A stretch of DNA of 64,000 nucleotides from Cherax quadricarinatus (lineage: Eukaryota; Arthropoda; Malacostraca; Decapoda; Parastacidae): assembly GCF_038502225.1 (NCBI RefSeq), contig NC_091325.1, forward strand, positions 26,543,365 through 26,607,364. The letters run 5' to 3'. Position numbers and translations under genes: made by a program. Every line of letters begins with the position of its first letter. Position 1 is the stretch's first letter. The notes below the pieces were generated by a model. It did no database searches. It saw only the letters and a program-made list of their open reading frames with translations, and had not been told where the DNA came from. Below, piece after piece: positions 10,269 through 20,759 of the stretch.

Positions 10269-12319
10269 TTAAATAAACTTTTTTCTGGATTTCATATTGG
10301 CAAAATCATCAATTATATTCTGAAAATCAATATTTCTTGTTAGATCAGACTCAATGGTCAACAAGGCTAGGTTACACAATTTGTCTTGGCTCATTGTTGA
10401 ATGGAGCTGGTTTTTCACTCTTTTCAAAACAGAAAATGAACGTTCTCCTTCACAGTTAGTAGCTGGAAGTGTTAGGTAAAGGCGATACACTATGTCAACA
10501 TTAGGGAAGGTTTCTGAGATACCTGCATTTCTTAAATGTTTCAAAGCAGTTGAGGGCGCACATTTTTCAGGTGGAGCTTTAATCTGATTCATATACCCAG
10601 AAAAATGAACTATTTCTTCAACAAATGTGTCCTGAACATCTGCTGAAAGGTTTTGTTGCAACTTTAATGCAGCTTCTCTCAATTCTGCATCTGGCATAGT
10701 AGTAATTTTGAACAGAAATCCAAACTTGTCATTGAGATTCTGGTAGATTTCTTTTCTTTTCACCAATTCTGTAATCAGTGAATCCAGAATGACGAAGTAT
10801 GTAGCTGTCTTACATTTCTGCCTTGGTAGCAACACAATTTCATTGTCTGGCTCTTCAAAATTGCGTTTCCTCTTCCTTGACCGCTGATGATCAGCCCGGT
10901 AACTGTAGTCTTTCACCAGCAGTTTAGCTTTCTCTTCAAACATTTCAAAAGCTTCATCATTGCGAAGTGAGCTTACAAATTCCACTAAGCCTGCATAGAG
11001 GTTAGCACAAGTAGCCATTTCAATTTCAATTTTCTGAAGTGTCTTGTTCGTGGCATTTAACCGTTCCAGTATACAGTCCCAAAGCACACAGAGTAAGGCC
11101 AATTCAAAATCTTCCAATTTTGATGCTAAGCTGGCTGCTTCGCTTCTTGTAGTTGCTGTCTGGTCTTCATCCTCTGCTATTTGGATCAAAGCAGAACGTA
11201 TTTCAGCAAAGCTGTCTTTCAAACATGTGCTGCATCATGCTGCGCTGACCACCTTGTTGTTGATAATGATTTGATGACATCTCCATGAATGGTTGACTTG
11301 AGTATACTCCACCGATGCGTTGAAGCAGAGAAAAAATTAAAGAGTGCTTGTAAAAGTCCAAAAAATGAAACTGCAGCGACACAACACTCCGCAGCACATG
11401 ACCCAACAAGATTAAGAGAATGTGCTGAGCAGGGCACATATTCAGCTAGTGGGTTGATTTGCTTGATACGGGCTTGCAATCCATTATATTTACCCGACAT
11501 GTTACTTGCATTGTAGTCGCTCTGGCCACGGCAATCCATAATAGAGAGATCATGTTCAAGCAGAGTATCCAGTACTACATTCATCATTGTTTCTCCATCA
11601 TAGCCTGAAAGAGGAATGAATTTTATAAAGCGCTCTACAGGCTTACCACTGGAGTCGACAAAGCGAACAATGGATGTCAATTGATCTGTATGTGAAATAT
11701 CTGGTGTTGAATCTACACTTATTGCAAAGTATTTTGCAGTTTTCACAGCTGCTATGATGTTATTGAAGACCTTCTTAGTCATCAGTTCAATAAATTCATT
11801 GCATATAGTAGATGGCATGTAAGATACAGTGCCTCTTCCTGCATTCCCAAGGCGTGACACATGATTTGCTAAGAATGGATCGAATTGTGTTAACAGTTCT
11901 ATGATCCCTAGGAAATTGCCATTGTTTTCCGAACCAAAAACCTCATTTTCTCCACGGAAAGCAAGTCCTCTTAGAGCTAAGAATTTTACAACAGCAACAA
12001 CTCTTTCTAGAACTTTTCTCCAATAAGTGCGCTCTTTTTCAGTTTGATTTTCCAAATGAGAATCCAATAAGCCTTTTTTCGGTGCACGAAATACACTGGC
12101 AAAAATGTAGCTCCTGTGAGTGGTGTTTCCTGTATGATCTGACGTATCTGCAGATTCAACTGTACTGGTAACATCAGAAACTGTTTTCGTGAGCATGTCT
12201 GTGATCTTTCTGCAGCTTCCTACATCTTTCTTTTTCTGTTCTTCTTCTTGAATTTTCTTCTTTCTTTTCTGTGACCCACTCGCATAAGAACGTCCAACAT
12301 CACGTTCACGAGATGCCAT
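10269..12319 (-). pseudogene. hAT transposase (DUF4371, catalytic core, C-terminal dimerisation), one frameshift
   Basis: Start codon at 12319 (MASRERDVGRS), then a Lys/Glu-rich N-terminus, then a DUF4371-like region (WRKVLERVVAVVKFLALRGLAFRG). The first acidic motif is FAISVDSTPD, then CRGQSDYNASNMSGKYNGLQ and VPCSAHSLNLVG, to TTRWSAQHDA near 11225. The frame breaks there and continues as a 317-codon ORF (11222-10269) ending in the hAT dimerisation block (LPATNCEGERSFSVLKRVKNQL). Total is about 680 residues. The second motif reads S-D-Y-N where related proteins, as I recall them, read S-Y-D-N. The frameshift and this swap argue against activity. It cuts and pastes DNA when intact. Confidence 0.85.
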
Positions 12320-12796
12320 AATGAGGATGTATCACTGTCTGTAATCATGCAAATACAAATTTTTCATTATCAATTATTATTTATTTTTTAATTATTATTA
12401 ATTTTTTTTTCTGTCAGTTTAGGGATATGGCCCTTGTAGCCCACTTTCCTCTGGCTGCGCATCTAAAAATTCAAAACGTTACCAGAAAGGAGTCATATAC
12501 AGAACTTTTACCATAGATTAGGTTAGTGATTTGGGCTACAAATATTTTACTAATTCATCCTCCTTGATCTCCAATTTACTTAAACAGAAATCATACTGAG
12601 TCCAAGAACAATGCACAATGGTATTTATATTACCATTTTCATAACTAAACTAATCATTATGTTTTGCATGATATATGGCCTACCACCATAGATAAGGACA
12701 TGAGAATTAAAGAATGCAGGGACAATTTTCAGTTTCACCCAACCAACGATTTTCTGATGTGGCTTATGTGTTTCTGGGGAAATATGTAGTAAATTA

Positions 12797-12870
12797 ATTG
12801 ATGTTCTACATCACTTCCGTCGCAACTTGAAAACTAAGAATTTGCGACGGAAGTGATGTAGAACATCAAT
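12797..12870. repeat. Perfect 29-bp inverted repeat inside the hAT
   Basis: Arms at 12797-12825 and 12842-12870 are exact reverse complements (core GATGTTCTACATCACTTCCG), separated by a 16-base loop. It lies between the transposase start and the right TIR. It could be a subterminal transposase-binding hairpin, or a tiny MITE nested in the transposon. Confidence 0.95.
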
Positions 12871-13485
12871 CAATTGAGATCTGTTATTGAAATGATGAAG
12901 ACTTAAAGACAGGACTAAGTGCTTTTAAAACCTATAAACGGAAGTCAGTTTGTGTTTTTAGGTTTTTCTTTATAGTATTTTTACCAAAAATGCGTCTTTA
13001 CTGGTCCATGCGTCTTTACTAGTCAAGTAACCCTATCAGGTACCTCCCTTAACATTTAGAGGCGAAAACAAACTTTTATCCATACACATCAGTGTCTATC
13101 AACAACACTTCAGTTAATTTGTCACAGTACAAGTCTAGATAACGTGTAATTACTACAGAAAATTGGAGAGGAATCTTCCATACTCACCCATTAGCGGGAA
13201 AACGCAGCTGTTCTGATGTAAACAAAGGCGTGTTGAGTGTTGCCTTCTATGGTTAGGTTTATTTATTTTTATTTTATTTTATTTCATTATTTATTTTTGT
13301 TTTGATTAATTTTTAAAAATCAATTTTACCCTCCAAACACTTGAACTTTTTAGGTAGGGACCCCTTTGCACTTGCACCATGTGTGCAGTCTTGGATAAGC
13401 CCCTGAACCCCTTGGACCGCGGGGCCCCCAAATACGCGGGGCCCTAGGCAAATGCCTAGTTTGCCTATGCGGTAATCCGGCCTTG

Positions 13486-13493
13486 AATATGGG
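13486..13493. repeat. hAT target-site duplication, right (AATATGGG)
   Basis: Exact match to 9812-9819. Removing the transposon and one copy rejoins the interrupted LINE-B reading frame (SDEYG across the junction). Confidence 0.95.
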
Positions 13494-16484
13494 GAATACA
13501 TTTTTGCTAATTTTACTGTAAAAAGCCTCAAGATGCCTTTAACAATCGGTGCCATTTACCAGATACCCCACACAAACATCCCAAACTTCAGTGAGAATCT
13601 AAAGGCACTAATAACAAACAGACAAATGAACATGCATCACCTTCTCTTAGCTGGAGACTTCAATATCAATCAACCTTGGCCTACAAGATGATCAGACTGT
13701 AACTGATTTCATTAACAATATGAACAACACACTTCTCATACCAACAATAACTAAACCAACCAGGCTGACTGAGACAAGTGCAACCATAATAGACCACATA
13801 TGGACCAATATACTAGCCCCCCTTAAATCAGGGATAATCACAGACAGCACTACTAACCACTACCCAACCTTCATCTTAACAAACATTAGTAAGCCACCAC
13901 TCGAATACAACAAAGTTTCATTTAGACTCCATGACGAGGCCTCAATAAGGAATTTCACAGCAGACCTTGAGACTGTTGACTGGCCTACAGAATTCTCCAA
14001 GGCCAATGGTATTGACGATTGGACAGACATTTTTCTTAACAAAATACTTAGACTATACAACAAATATTGTCCTATAAACACGAAACAGATCACGAATAAA
14101 CGGCTCGGTTGCCTATGGCTAACCAGCAGCATTCTGAAATCCATTGATAAGAAACACCAATATGAAAAGCAATATAGACAGGGCTTAATACACAAAGATA
14201 TTCTTAAACACTATTCATCAGTTCTCACCAAAGTAATAAAGAAAGCCAAACAACTGTACTACTCCAGCAGATTCACTGACACAAGAGGAGATATAAAAAA
14301 GACCTGGAAAACACTTTCCCAGATTCTTGGGACCCACAAACTGAAAAAAACAAGAATATTGTCCTAACCAAACCTCATGAAACACCACTGCATCCCACTG
14401 ATACAGCTAACAAGATAAATGACTTCTTCTCGAACATAGGATCTAATCTTGCCAGTAAAATCCCACGTACCAATGCCCGTGCCGGGGACTACCTAGATGG
14501 GAATTTCCCAAATTCCTTCTATCTTGTACCAACTGAGCCCACGGAAGTCACCGCGATAATAAAGTCACTTAAAAAGAACTCAGGGAATCTGTCTCACCTC
14601 CCACCATTATTGTACTAGCGAGCGGCCCATGTCCTTTCGCATGCTATTACATTACTTTTTAACAAGTCACTAGAAACTAACACTTTCCCGACACTACTCA
14701 AGACAGCAAGGGTTACACCAATACATAAAGGTGGTGACCCTACAGATGTAAACAACTAAAGGCCAATATCGAACTTACCATTGCTATCCAAAATCTTCGA
14801 GAAACTCGTGCACAGGAGACTATATTCATTTATAACGGCACAAAACATACTCAACCCCAGCCAATTTGGATTCAGGAAAAATAAAAGCACTAATGATGCA
14901 ATTATAAAAATGCTAGACCTGCTTTACACAGCATTGGAAAATAAGGAATATCAGCTAGGAATTTTTATTGACCTATGAAAAACGTTTGACACAGTTGACC
15001 ACGGCATCCTACTCCACAAACTTGACCATTATGGTATAAGAGGCCATGCGCTTGCATATTTCAAATCCTACCTTTCTAATAGGTATCAGTATGTCACCAT
15101 TAAAGACACAGCCTCTCAATACGGCCACTTCATACTGGAGTTCCACAGGGAAGTGTCCTTGGACCCCTGCTCTTCCTCACTTACATCAATGATATTCCAA
15201 ACATATCCAAACACCTGAAACCCATTCTCTTTGCTGACGACACGACTTACGTCATTTCCCACCCTAATCTTGCCACCCTCAACACCATTGTTAACGAGGA
15301 GCTGCTCAAAATATCGACTTGGATGACAGCCAATAAACTTACACTTAACACTGACAAAATCTACTATATTATGTTTGGTAGCAGAGCAGGTGTTGCGCAA
15401 CTCAACATTAAGATCGACAACACTCTAATTGCCAGGCATAATGAGGGCAAATTGCTTGGCCTATACCTCGACAACAACCCAAGTTTCAGCACCCATATCC
15501 AACCCATAACAAAAAAAGTATCCAAAACGGTGGGGATCCTCTCCAAGATACGATACTACGTGCCGCAAACTGCTCTTCTCACACTATACCATTCACTTAT
15601 ATATCCATACCTCACCTATGCTATCTGTGCTTGGGGTTCAACTGCAGCAACACACCTAAAGCCAATAATAACCCAACAAAAAGCTGCAGTAAGAATAATC
15701 ACTAAATCCCATCCCTGGCAACACACCCTCACTCTTCATAGATCTAAACTTACTCCCTGTTCAGAACATCCACACTTACTACTGTGCAATCTATATCTAC
15801 AGGACCTTAAATTCCAATATTAACCTTGACCTGAAATGCTTTCTTGATAGTTGTGACAGGATCCACAGGCATAACACCAGACACAAACATCTCTACGACA
15901 TTACCCGTGTCCGACTAAACCTTTACAAAAATTCAATGTATTTCAATTGACCTAAAATCTGGAACACCCTACCTGAAAACTCTAGAACTGCAGACACACT
16001 CATCACTTTCAAAACCACAGTTAGAAAACATCTTATCTCCCTGATACACCCCGACAACTAACTACATGATAACCACCTGATGGTTCACAGTTACACTCAC
16101 TCACCCACTGACTATAAACACAGAAATACTAATCTTAATCTTAAAATAATGAATCCTAACTAGTCATAAGTTTGCCCGTGATACTCCAATATAGACACTT
16201 TGTATTGTGCCAAAACAAAAGCATTCACATTGCTAAACTCACAAATTATGATGTAGTCACTTAGCCTTAATTCCATAATCTGTAAGGATTTAATGTTAAG
16301 AATTAATCTAAGTTTGCCCGAAATGCCTAGCCATGCTAGGTGTCCTAGTGGCCCCGTCTGTAATTAGTATTTTATAACATGTAAACCACACAATATCCAA
16401 ATCCTCTAAACGCCACATTGTAACCCTTATAGAGAATAAACTTGATTTGATTTGATTTGATTTGATTTGATTAAAATTAAGAAT

Positions 16485-16862
16485 AGCCTAGTTACTATAA
16501 GAAAGAAAGCCTGAATAGGAAAATTCACAGAGGCATATTAACTGACACGGAATATTCTGGAAGGTTCTGCTACACCGGTTGACAAATGAGGGATTTTTCC
16601 CTCTATTTCGTTAGTTAGAAAGTTGTAAATGAAGGTATGTAATCATCCACTATTGTAATGTAAGTTTTTACGTCACTTGATCTGTTCCCAGCTGTTGGAA
16701 TCTTAGTGCTGGGTATTAACTATCTTCTAGTCTGAAAATGTACCCTACTTCTCCTGTTGCTGCCTTTGCAACATTGTGAAAGTACTAGAGCTAAAGATTT
16801 CCACCACCCGTGGCTTGTCATGCATTGTTGAGATCGTCTGTCTGCGATTGTTTGCATGCATA
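16485..16862 (+). repeat. Heat-shock-element repeat, copy 1
   Basis: Homologous to 31480-31795 (plus) and 25021-25556 (minus). It contains four perfectly phased alternating pentamers: GAA at 16550, TTC at 16555, GAA at 16560, TTC at 16565. This matches the canonical heat-shock-factor binding site. The 3' part (GTGGCTTGTC...GCGATTGTTTGCA) matches the right part of copy 2. No coding capacity. A solo LTR is my best guess, because of the promoter-like content. Confidence 0.6.
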
Positions 16863-16870
16863 TATGTGTG

Positions 16871-16964
<94 letters not shown>
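16871..16964. repeat. (AT)n microsatellite
   Basis: About 45 AT dinucleotides, running directly into the 13-bp TIR of the MITE at 16965. Confidence 0.98.
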
Positions 16965-16967
<3 letters not shown>

Positions 16968-17352
16968 GTGCCGAATATGTAAAACTGGTCAATTAGCAAG
17001 AACTCATATAAAATTAGGTCATTTCTGAAATTTTCTCTTATACGTTTAAAGATATATATTTTTCATTAATGTTAATGTAAAAAAATTTAATTTTGCACCA
17101 AAAGAATCTTAGAAAACTTACCTAACCTTATTATATAAAGAACAATTTATTTTAGCCTAACCCAACTAAATATATTTTAGATTTGTTTACAGTAATTTAA
17201 TTCTAAACAAACACAGTGAAATATATTTTTTTCGTTAGGTTCAGAATGATTTCGGCGAAATTATTGCATACACAAATTTTCACTTGTCCTATATGGCATG
17301 ATGAACGTTGCTATTTAAGCCAAGATCGCAAGTTCTGCCTATTCGGCACGAC
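16965..17352. mobile_element. Microsatellite-associated MITE, copy 1
   Basis: 388 bp with perfect 13-bp terminal inverted repeats (GTCGTGCCGAATA). AT-rich and without an ORF. It is flanked on both sides by TA repeats. Near-identical copies lie at 22743-23130 and 24111-24496, each also between (AT)n tracts. TA flanks suggest a TA-targeting Tc1/mariner-like transposase acting in trans, or amplification together with the microsatellite. Internal CCTAACC and TTAGGTT motifs are present. Confidence 0.85.
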
Positions 17353-17440
17353 ATATATATATGCATATATATATATGTATACATATATATGTCTATATAT
17401 ATGTATATATATATGTATATATATATATATATATATATAA
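17353..17440. repeat. Interrupted (AT)n / ATGT microsatellite
   Basis: Alternating AT runs with regularly spaced G or C. It abuts the 5'-truncated end of the RTE LINE and reads in frame with its ORF. Confidence 0.95.
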
Positions 17441-19865
17441 TGGGAGCCCTTTGATTGAACTTTGTATAGAAAGGGGTTTAGTTATAGGTAATACATATTT
17501 TAAGAAAAAGAGGATAAATAAGTATACACGATATGATGTAGGGCGAAATGACAGTAGTTTGTTGGATTATGTATTGGTAGATAAAAGACTGTTGAGTAGA
17601 CTTCAGGATGTACATGTTTATAGAGGGGCCACAGATATATCAGATCACTTTCTAGTTGTAGCTACACTGAGAGTAAAAGGTAGATGGGATACAAGGAGAA
17701 TAGAAGCATCAGGGAAGAGAGAGGTGAAGGTTTATAAACTAAAAGAGGAGGCAGTTAGGGTAAGATATAAACAGCTATTGGAGGATAGATGGGCTAATGA
17801 GAGCATAGGCAATGGGGTCGAAGAGGTATGGGGTAGGTTTAAAAATGTAGTGTTAGAGTGTTCAGCAGAAGTTTGTGGTTACAGGAAAGTGGGTGCAGGA
17901 GGGAAGAGGAGCGATTGGTGGAATGATGATGTAAAGAGAGTAGTAAGGGAGAAAAAGTTAGCATATGAGAAGTTTTTACAAAGTAGAAGTGATGCAAGGA
18001 GGGAAGAGTATATGGAGAAAAAGAGAGAGGTTAAGAGAGTGGTGAAGCAATGTAAAAAGAGAGCAAATGAGAGAGTGGGTGAGATGTTATCAACAAATTT
18101 TGTTGAAAATAAGAAAAAGTTTTGGAGTGAGATTAACAAGTTAAGAAAGCCTAGAGAACAAATGGATTTGTCAGTTAAAAATAGGAGAGGAGAGTTATTA
18201 AATGGAGAGTTAGAGGTATTGGGAAGATGGAAGGAATATTTTGAGGAATTGTTAAATGTTGATGAAGATAGGGAAGCTGTGATTTCGTGTATAGGGCAAG
18301 GAGGAATAACATCTTGTAGGAGTGAGGAAGAGCCAGTTGTGAGTGTGGGGGAAGTTCGTGAGGCAGTAGGTAAAATGAAAGGGGGTAAGGCAGCCGGGAT
18401 TGATGGGATAAAGATAGAAATGTTAAAAGCAGGTGGGGATATAGTTTTGGAGTGGTTGGTGCAATTGTTTAATAAATGTATGGAAGAGGGTAAGGTACCT
18501 AGGGATTGGCAGAGAGCATGCATAGTTCCTTTGTATAAAGGCAAAGGGGATAAAAGAGAGTGCAAAAATTATAGGGGGATAAGTCTGTTGAGTGTACCTG
18601 GTAAAGTGTATGGTAGAGTTATAATTGAAAGAATTAAGAGTAAGACGGAGAATAGGATAGCAGATGAACAAGGAGGCTTTAGGAAAGGTAGGGGGTGTGT
18701 GGACCAGGTGTTTACAGTGAAACATATAAGTGAACAGTATTTAGATAAGGCTAAAGAGGTCTTTGTGGCATTTATGGATTTGGAAAAGGCGTATGACAGG
18801 GTGGATAGGGGGGCAATGTGGCAGATGTTGCAAGTGTATGGTGTAGGAGGTAGGTTACTGAAAGCAGTGAAGAGTTTTTACGAGGATAGTGAGGCTCAAG
18901 TTAGAGTATGTAGGAAAGAGGGAAATTTTTTCCCAGTAAAAGTAGGCCTTAGACAAGGATGTGTGATGTCACCGTGGTTGTTTAATATATTTATAGATGG
19001 GGTTGTAAGAGAAGTAAATGCGAGGGTCTTGGCAAGAGGCGTGGAGTTAAAAGATAAAGAATCACACACAAAGTGGGAGTTGTCACAGCTGCTCTTTGCT
19101 GATGACACTGTGCTCTTGGGAGATTCTGAAGAGAAGTTGCAGAGATTGGTGGATGAATTTGGTAGGGTGTGCAAAAGAAGAAAATTAAAGGTGAATACAG
19201 GAAAGAGTAAGGTTATGAGGATAACAAAAAGATTAGGTGATGAAAGATTGAATATCAGATTGGAGGGAGAGAGTATGGAGGAGGTGAACGTATTCAGATA
19301 TTTGGGACTGGACGTGTCAGCGGATGGGTCTATGAAAGATGAGGTGAATCATAGAATTGATGAGGGAAAAAGAGTGAGTGGTGCACTTAGGAGTCTGTGG
19401 AGACAAAGAACTTTGTCCTTGGAGGCAAAGAGGGGAATGTATGAGAGTATAGTTTTACCAACGCTCTTATATGGGTGTGAAGCGTGGGTGAAGAATGTTG
19501 CAGCGAGGAGAAGGCTGGAGGCAGTGGAGATGTCATGTCTGAGGGCAATGTGTGGTGTGAATATAATGCAGAGAATTCGTAGTTTGGAAGTTAGGAGGAG
19601 GTGCGGGATTACCAAAACTGTTGTCCAGAGGGCTGAGGAAGGGTTGTTGAGGTGGTTCGGACATGTAGAGAGAATGGAGCGAAACAGAATGACTTCAAGA
19701 GTGTATCAGTCTGTAGTGGAAGGAAGGCGGGGTAGGGGTCGGCCTAGGAAGGGTTGGAGGGAGGGGGTAAAGGAGGTTTTGTGTGCGAGGGGCTTGGACT
19801 TCCAGCAGGCATGCTTGAGCGTGTTTGATAGGAGTGAATGGAGACAAATGGTTTTTAATACTTGA
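17439..19865 (+). CDS. RTE LINE polyprotein: end of endonuclease, reverse transcriptase, C-terminal domain
   Basis: Roughly 800 codons without a stop. The endonuclease C-terminus is seen at DSSLLDYVLVDKR and ATDISDHFLV (near 17633). RT follows: AAGIDGIKIEMLK, PLYKGKGDKRECKNYRGISL, EQGGFRKGRGCVDQVF, FMDLEKAYDRVDR, GLRQGCVMSPWLFNIFID, then FADDTVLLG near 19094. A C-terminal region follows (LLYGCEAW, LRWFGHVERM, RGRGRPRKGW) as usual for RTE. The first 27 codons of the open frame (from 17361) are translated microsatellite and not part of the protein. Without its N-terminal endonuclease half it cannot act alone. The RT active site FADD is intact. Confidence 0.85.
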   Translation, partial: NGSPLIELCIERGLVIGNTYFKKKRINKYTRYDVGRNDSSLLDYVLVDKRLLSRLQDVHVYRGATDISDHFLVVATLRVKGRWDTRRIEASGKREVKVYKLKEEAVRVRYKQLLEDRWANESIGNGVEEVWGRFKNVVLECSAEVCGYRKVGAGGKRSDWWNDDVKRVVREKKLAYEKFLQSRSDARREEYMEKKREVKRVVKQCKKRANERVGEMLSTNFVENKKKFWSEINKLRKPREQMDLSVKNRRGELLNGELEVLGRWKEYFEELLNVDEDREAVISCIGQGGITSCRSEEEPVVSVGEVREAVGKMKGGKAAGIDGIKIEMLKAGGDIVLEWLVQLFNKCMEEGKVPRDWQRACIVPLYKGKGDKRECKNYRGISLLSVPGKVYGRVIIERIKSKTENRIADEQGGFRKGRGCVDQVFTVKHISEQYLDKAKEVFVAFMDLEKAYDRVDRGAMWQMLQVYGVGGRLLKAVKSFYEDSEAQVRVCRKEGNFFPVKVGLRQGCVMSPWLFNIFIDGVVREVNARVLARGVELKDKESHTKWELSQLLFADDTVLLGDSEEKLQRLVDEFGRVCKRRKLKVNTGKSKVMRITKRLGDERLNIRLEGESMEEVNVFRYLGLDVSADGSMKDEVNHRIDEGKRVSGALRSLWRQRTLSLEAKRGMYESIVLPTLLYGCEAWVKNVAARRRLEAVEMSCLRAMCGVNIMQRIRSLEVRRRCGITKTVVQRAEEGLLRWFGHVERMERNRMTSRVYQSVVEGRRGRGRPRKGWREGVKEVLCARGLDFQQACLSVFDRSEWRQMVFNT

Positions 19866-20125
19866 CGTGCTGTTGGAGTGTGAGCAAAGTAACATTTATG
19901 AAGGGATTCAGGGAAACCGGCAGGCCGGACTTGAGTCCTGGAGATGGGAAGTACAGTGCCTGCACTCTGAAGGAGGGGTGTTAATGTTGCAGTTTAAAAA
20001 CTGTAGTGTAAAGCACCCTTCTGGCAAGACAGTGATGGAGTGAATGATGGTGAAAGTTTTTCTTTTTCGGGCCACCCTGCCTTGGTGGGAATCGGCCGGT
20101 GTGATAATAAAAAAAAAATAATAAA
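17441..20125 (+). mobile_element. RTE-type LINE, 5'-truncated in the endonuclease, otherwise intact
   Basis: Homology to RTE elements starts at about 17441. One uninterrupted frame runs to 19865. A 3' UTR of about 260 bp follows, containing GCCACCCTGCCTTGGTGGGA (20080-20099) and a TGATAATAAAAAAAAAA tail. Related 3' ends occur at 31836-31880 (plus) and at 25560-25620 (minus). The intact frame indicates recent insertion. The left junction is with an AT microsatellite and the right one with another. Confidence 0.88.
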
Positions 20126-20174
20126 AAATATATGTATATATATGTATATATATGTATATATATGTATATATATG

Positions 20175-20247
<73 letters not shown>
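20126..20247. repeat. (TATATATG)n microsatellite
   Basis: Eight-base TATATATG units grading into pure TA. It lies between the RTE 3' tail and a palindromic MITE. Confidence 0.95.
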
Positions 20248-20250
20248 GTA

Positions 20251-20461
20251 CAGTGGACCCTCGAATTTAGTAGTCCCTTTTCTGTATGCAAAACTATTGT
20301 TGTTCTCTATAAAATGTATTTTTGTTAATATTTCCCATTAGAAATAATGTAAATCCAATTAAACCATTCCAGACACCCAAAAATATTAACAAAAAATACA
20401 TTTTATAGAGAATAACAATAGTTTTACATACAGAAAAGGGACTACTAAATTCGAGGGTCCA
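20251..20461. mobile_element. Palindromic MITE with CAGTGGACCCTCGAA terminus (Tigger/pogo-like?)
   Basis: Left arm 20254-20333 and right arm about 20381-20461 are inverted copies with only a few differences (outer part TGGACCCTCGAATTTAGTAG), around a centre of about 45 bp. The left end follows TA and begins CAGTGGACC, as in several Tc1/mariner-Tigger families. The right end lacks the last three bases (CTG). No ORF. Fold-back structure is certain; the family is inferred. Confidence 0.75.
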
Positions 20462-20540
20462 ACAAACCGGCCGTATCCAAAAAGAAAACCGAAAGTTTAC
20501 TTTTTAAATTTAGTAATTTATACAGGAGAAGGGGTTACTA

Positions 20541-20759
<219 letters not shown>

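Larger units (their letters stand above)
9820..13485 (-). mobile_element. Complete hAT transposon, DUF4371/ZMYM1-like type
   Basis: The left terminus reads CAGGGCCGGATTAAGA and the right terminus, reverse-complemented, reads CAAGGCCGGATTACC: imperfect terminal inverted repeats of about 13 bp. Flanks carry the 8-bp duplication AATATGGG. The element encodes a two-part transposase on the minus strand (10269-12319) and contains a 29-bp perfect hairpin at 12797-12870 in its 5' non-coding part. It sits inside the endonuclease region of LINE-B copy 2, so it is younger than that LINE insertion. A 5'-deleted sibling lies at 27463-28971. Confidence 0.92.
9432..16060 (+). pseudogene. LINE-B copy 2 ORF2: endonuclease-RT, split by hAT
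   Basis: The endonuclease begins before the hAT (ETWLKQDT near 9660). It resumes at 13494 with EYIFANFT, LLLAGDFNIN and PTITKPTRLTETSATIIDHIWTN. RT follows at about 14700-15330: TPIHKGGD, RPISNLPLLSKIFEKLVHRR, QFGFRKNKSTNDAI, a stop in the FIDL-KTFD motif at 14978, [24 protein letters not shown] near 15230. The C-terminal region runs to 16060 (ALLTLYHSLIYPYLTYAICAWGS). Multiple stops and frameshifts show it is inactive. Confidence 0.8.
8580..16471 (+). mobile_element. LINE-B copy 2, interrupted by a hAT transposon
   Basis: The left part (8580-9430) matches, in reverse complement, the ORF1-ORF2 spacer of LINE-B copy 1. ORF2 starts at 9432 (MNDHVDPD, compare MNTSTDPD in copy 1) and continues on both sides of the hAT at 9820-13485. 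It ends with 3' UTR and a TTTGA-repeat tail at 16442-16468. ORF1 is missing, so the copy is 5'-truncated. A short ACCTGTGT-type minisatellite lies at 8877-8914. Confidence 0.8.

Noticed and set aside
16720..17028. Open frames on both strands translating to YIYIYI runs (also near 20040-20770, 22519-22806, 23105-23699, 23911-24773)
   Set aside because: These are translated (AT)n microsatellites, open in every frame because the repeat has no stop. Not proteins.
17160..17240. Telomere-related sequence, because of CCTAACC and TTAGGTT in the MITE
   Set aside because: Isolated motifs, not tandem TTAGG repeats.
17879..18565. Minus-strand frame of 228 codons inside the RTE
   Set aside because: Antisense of an intact RTE ORF; its composition mirrors the purine-rich sense strand.
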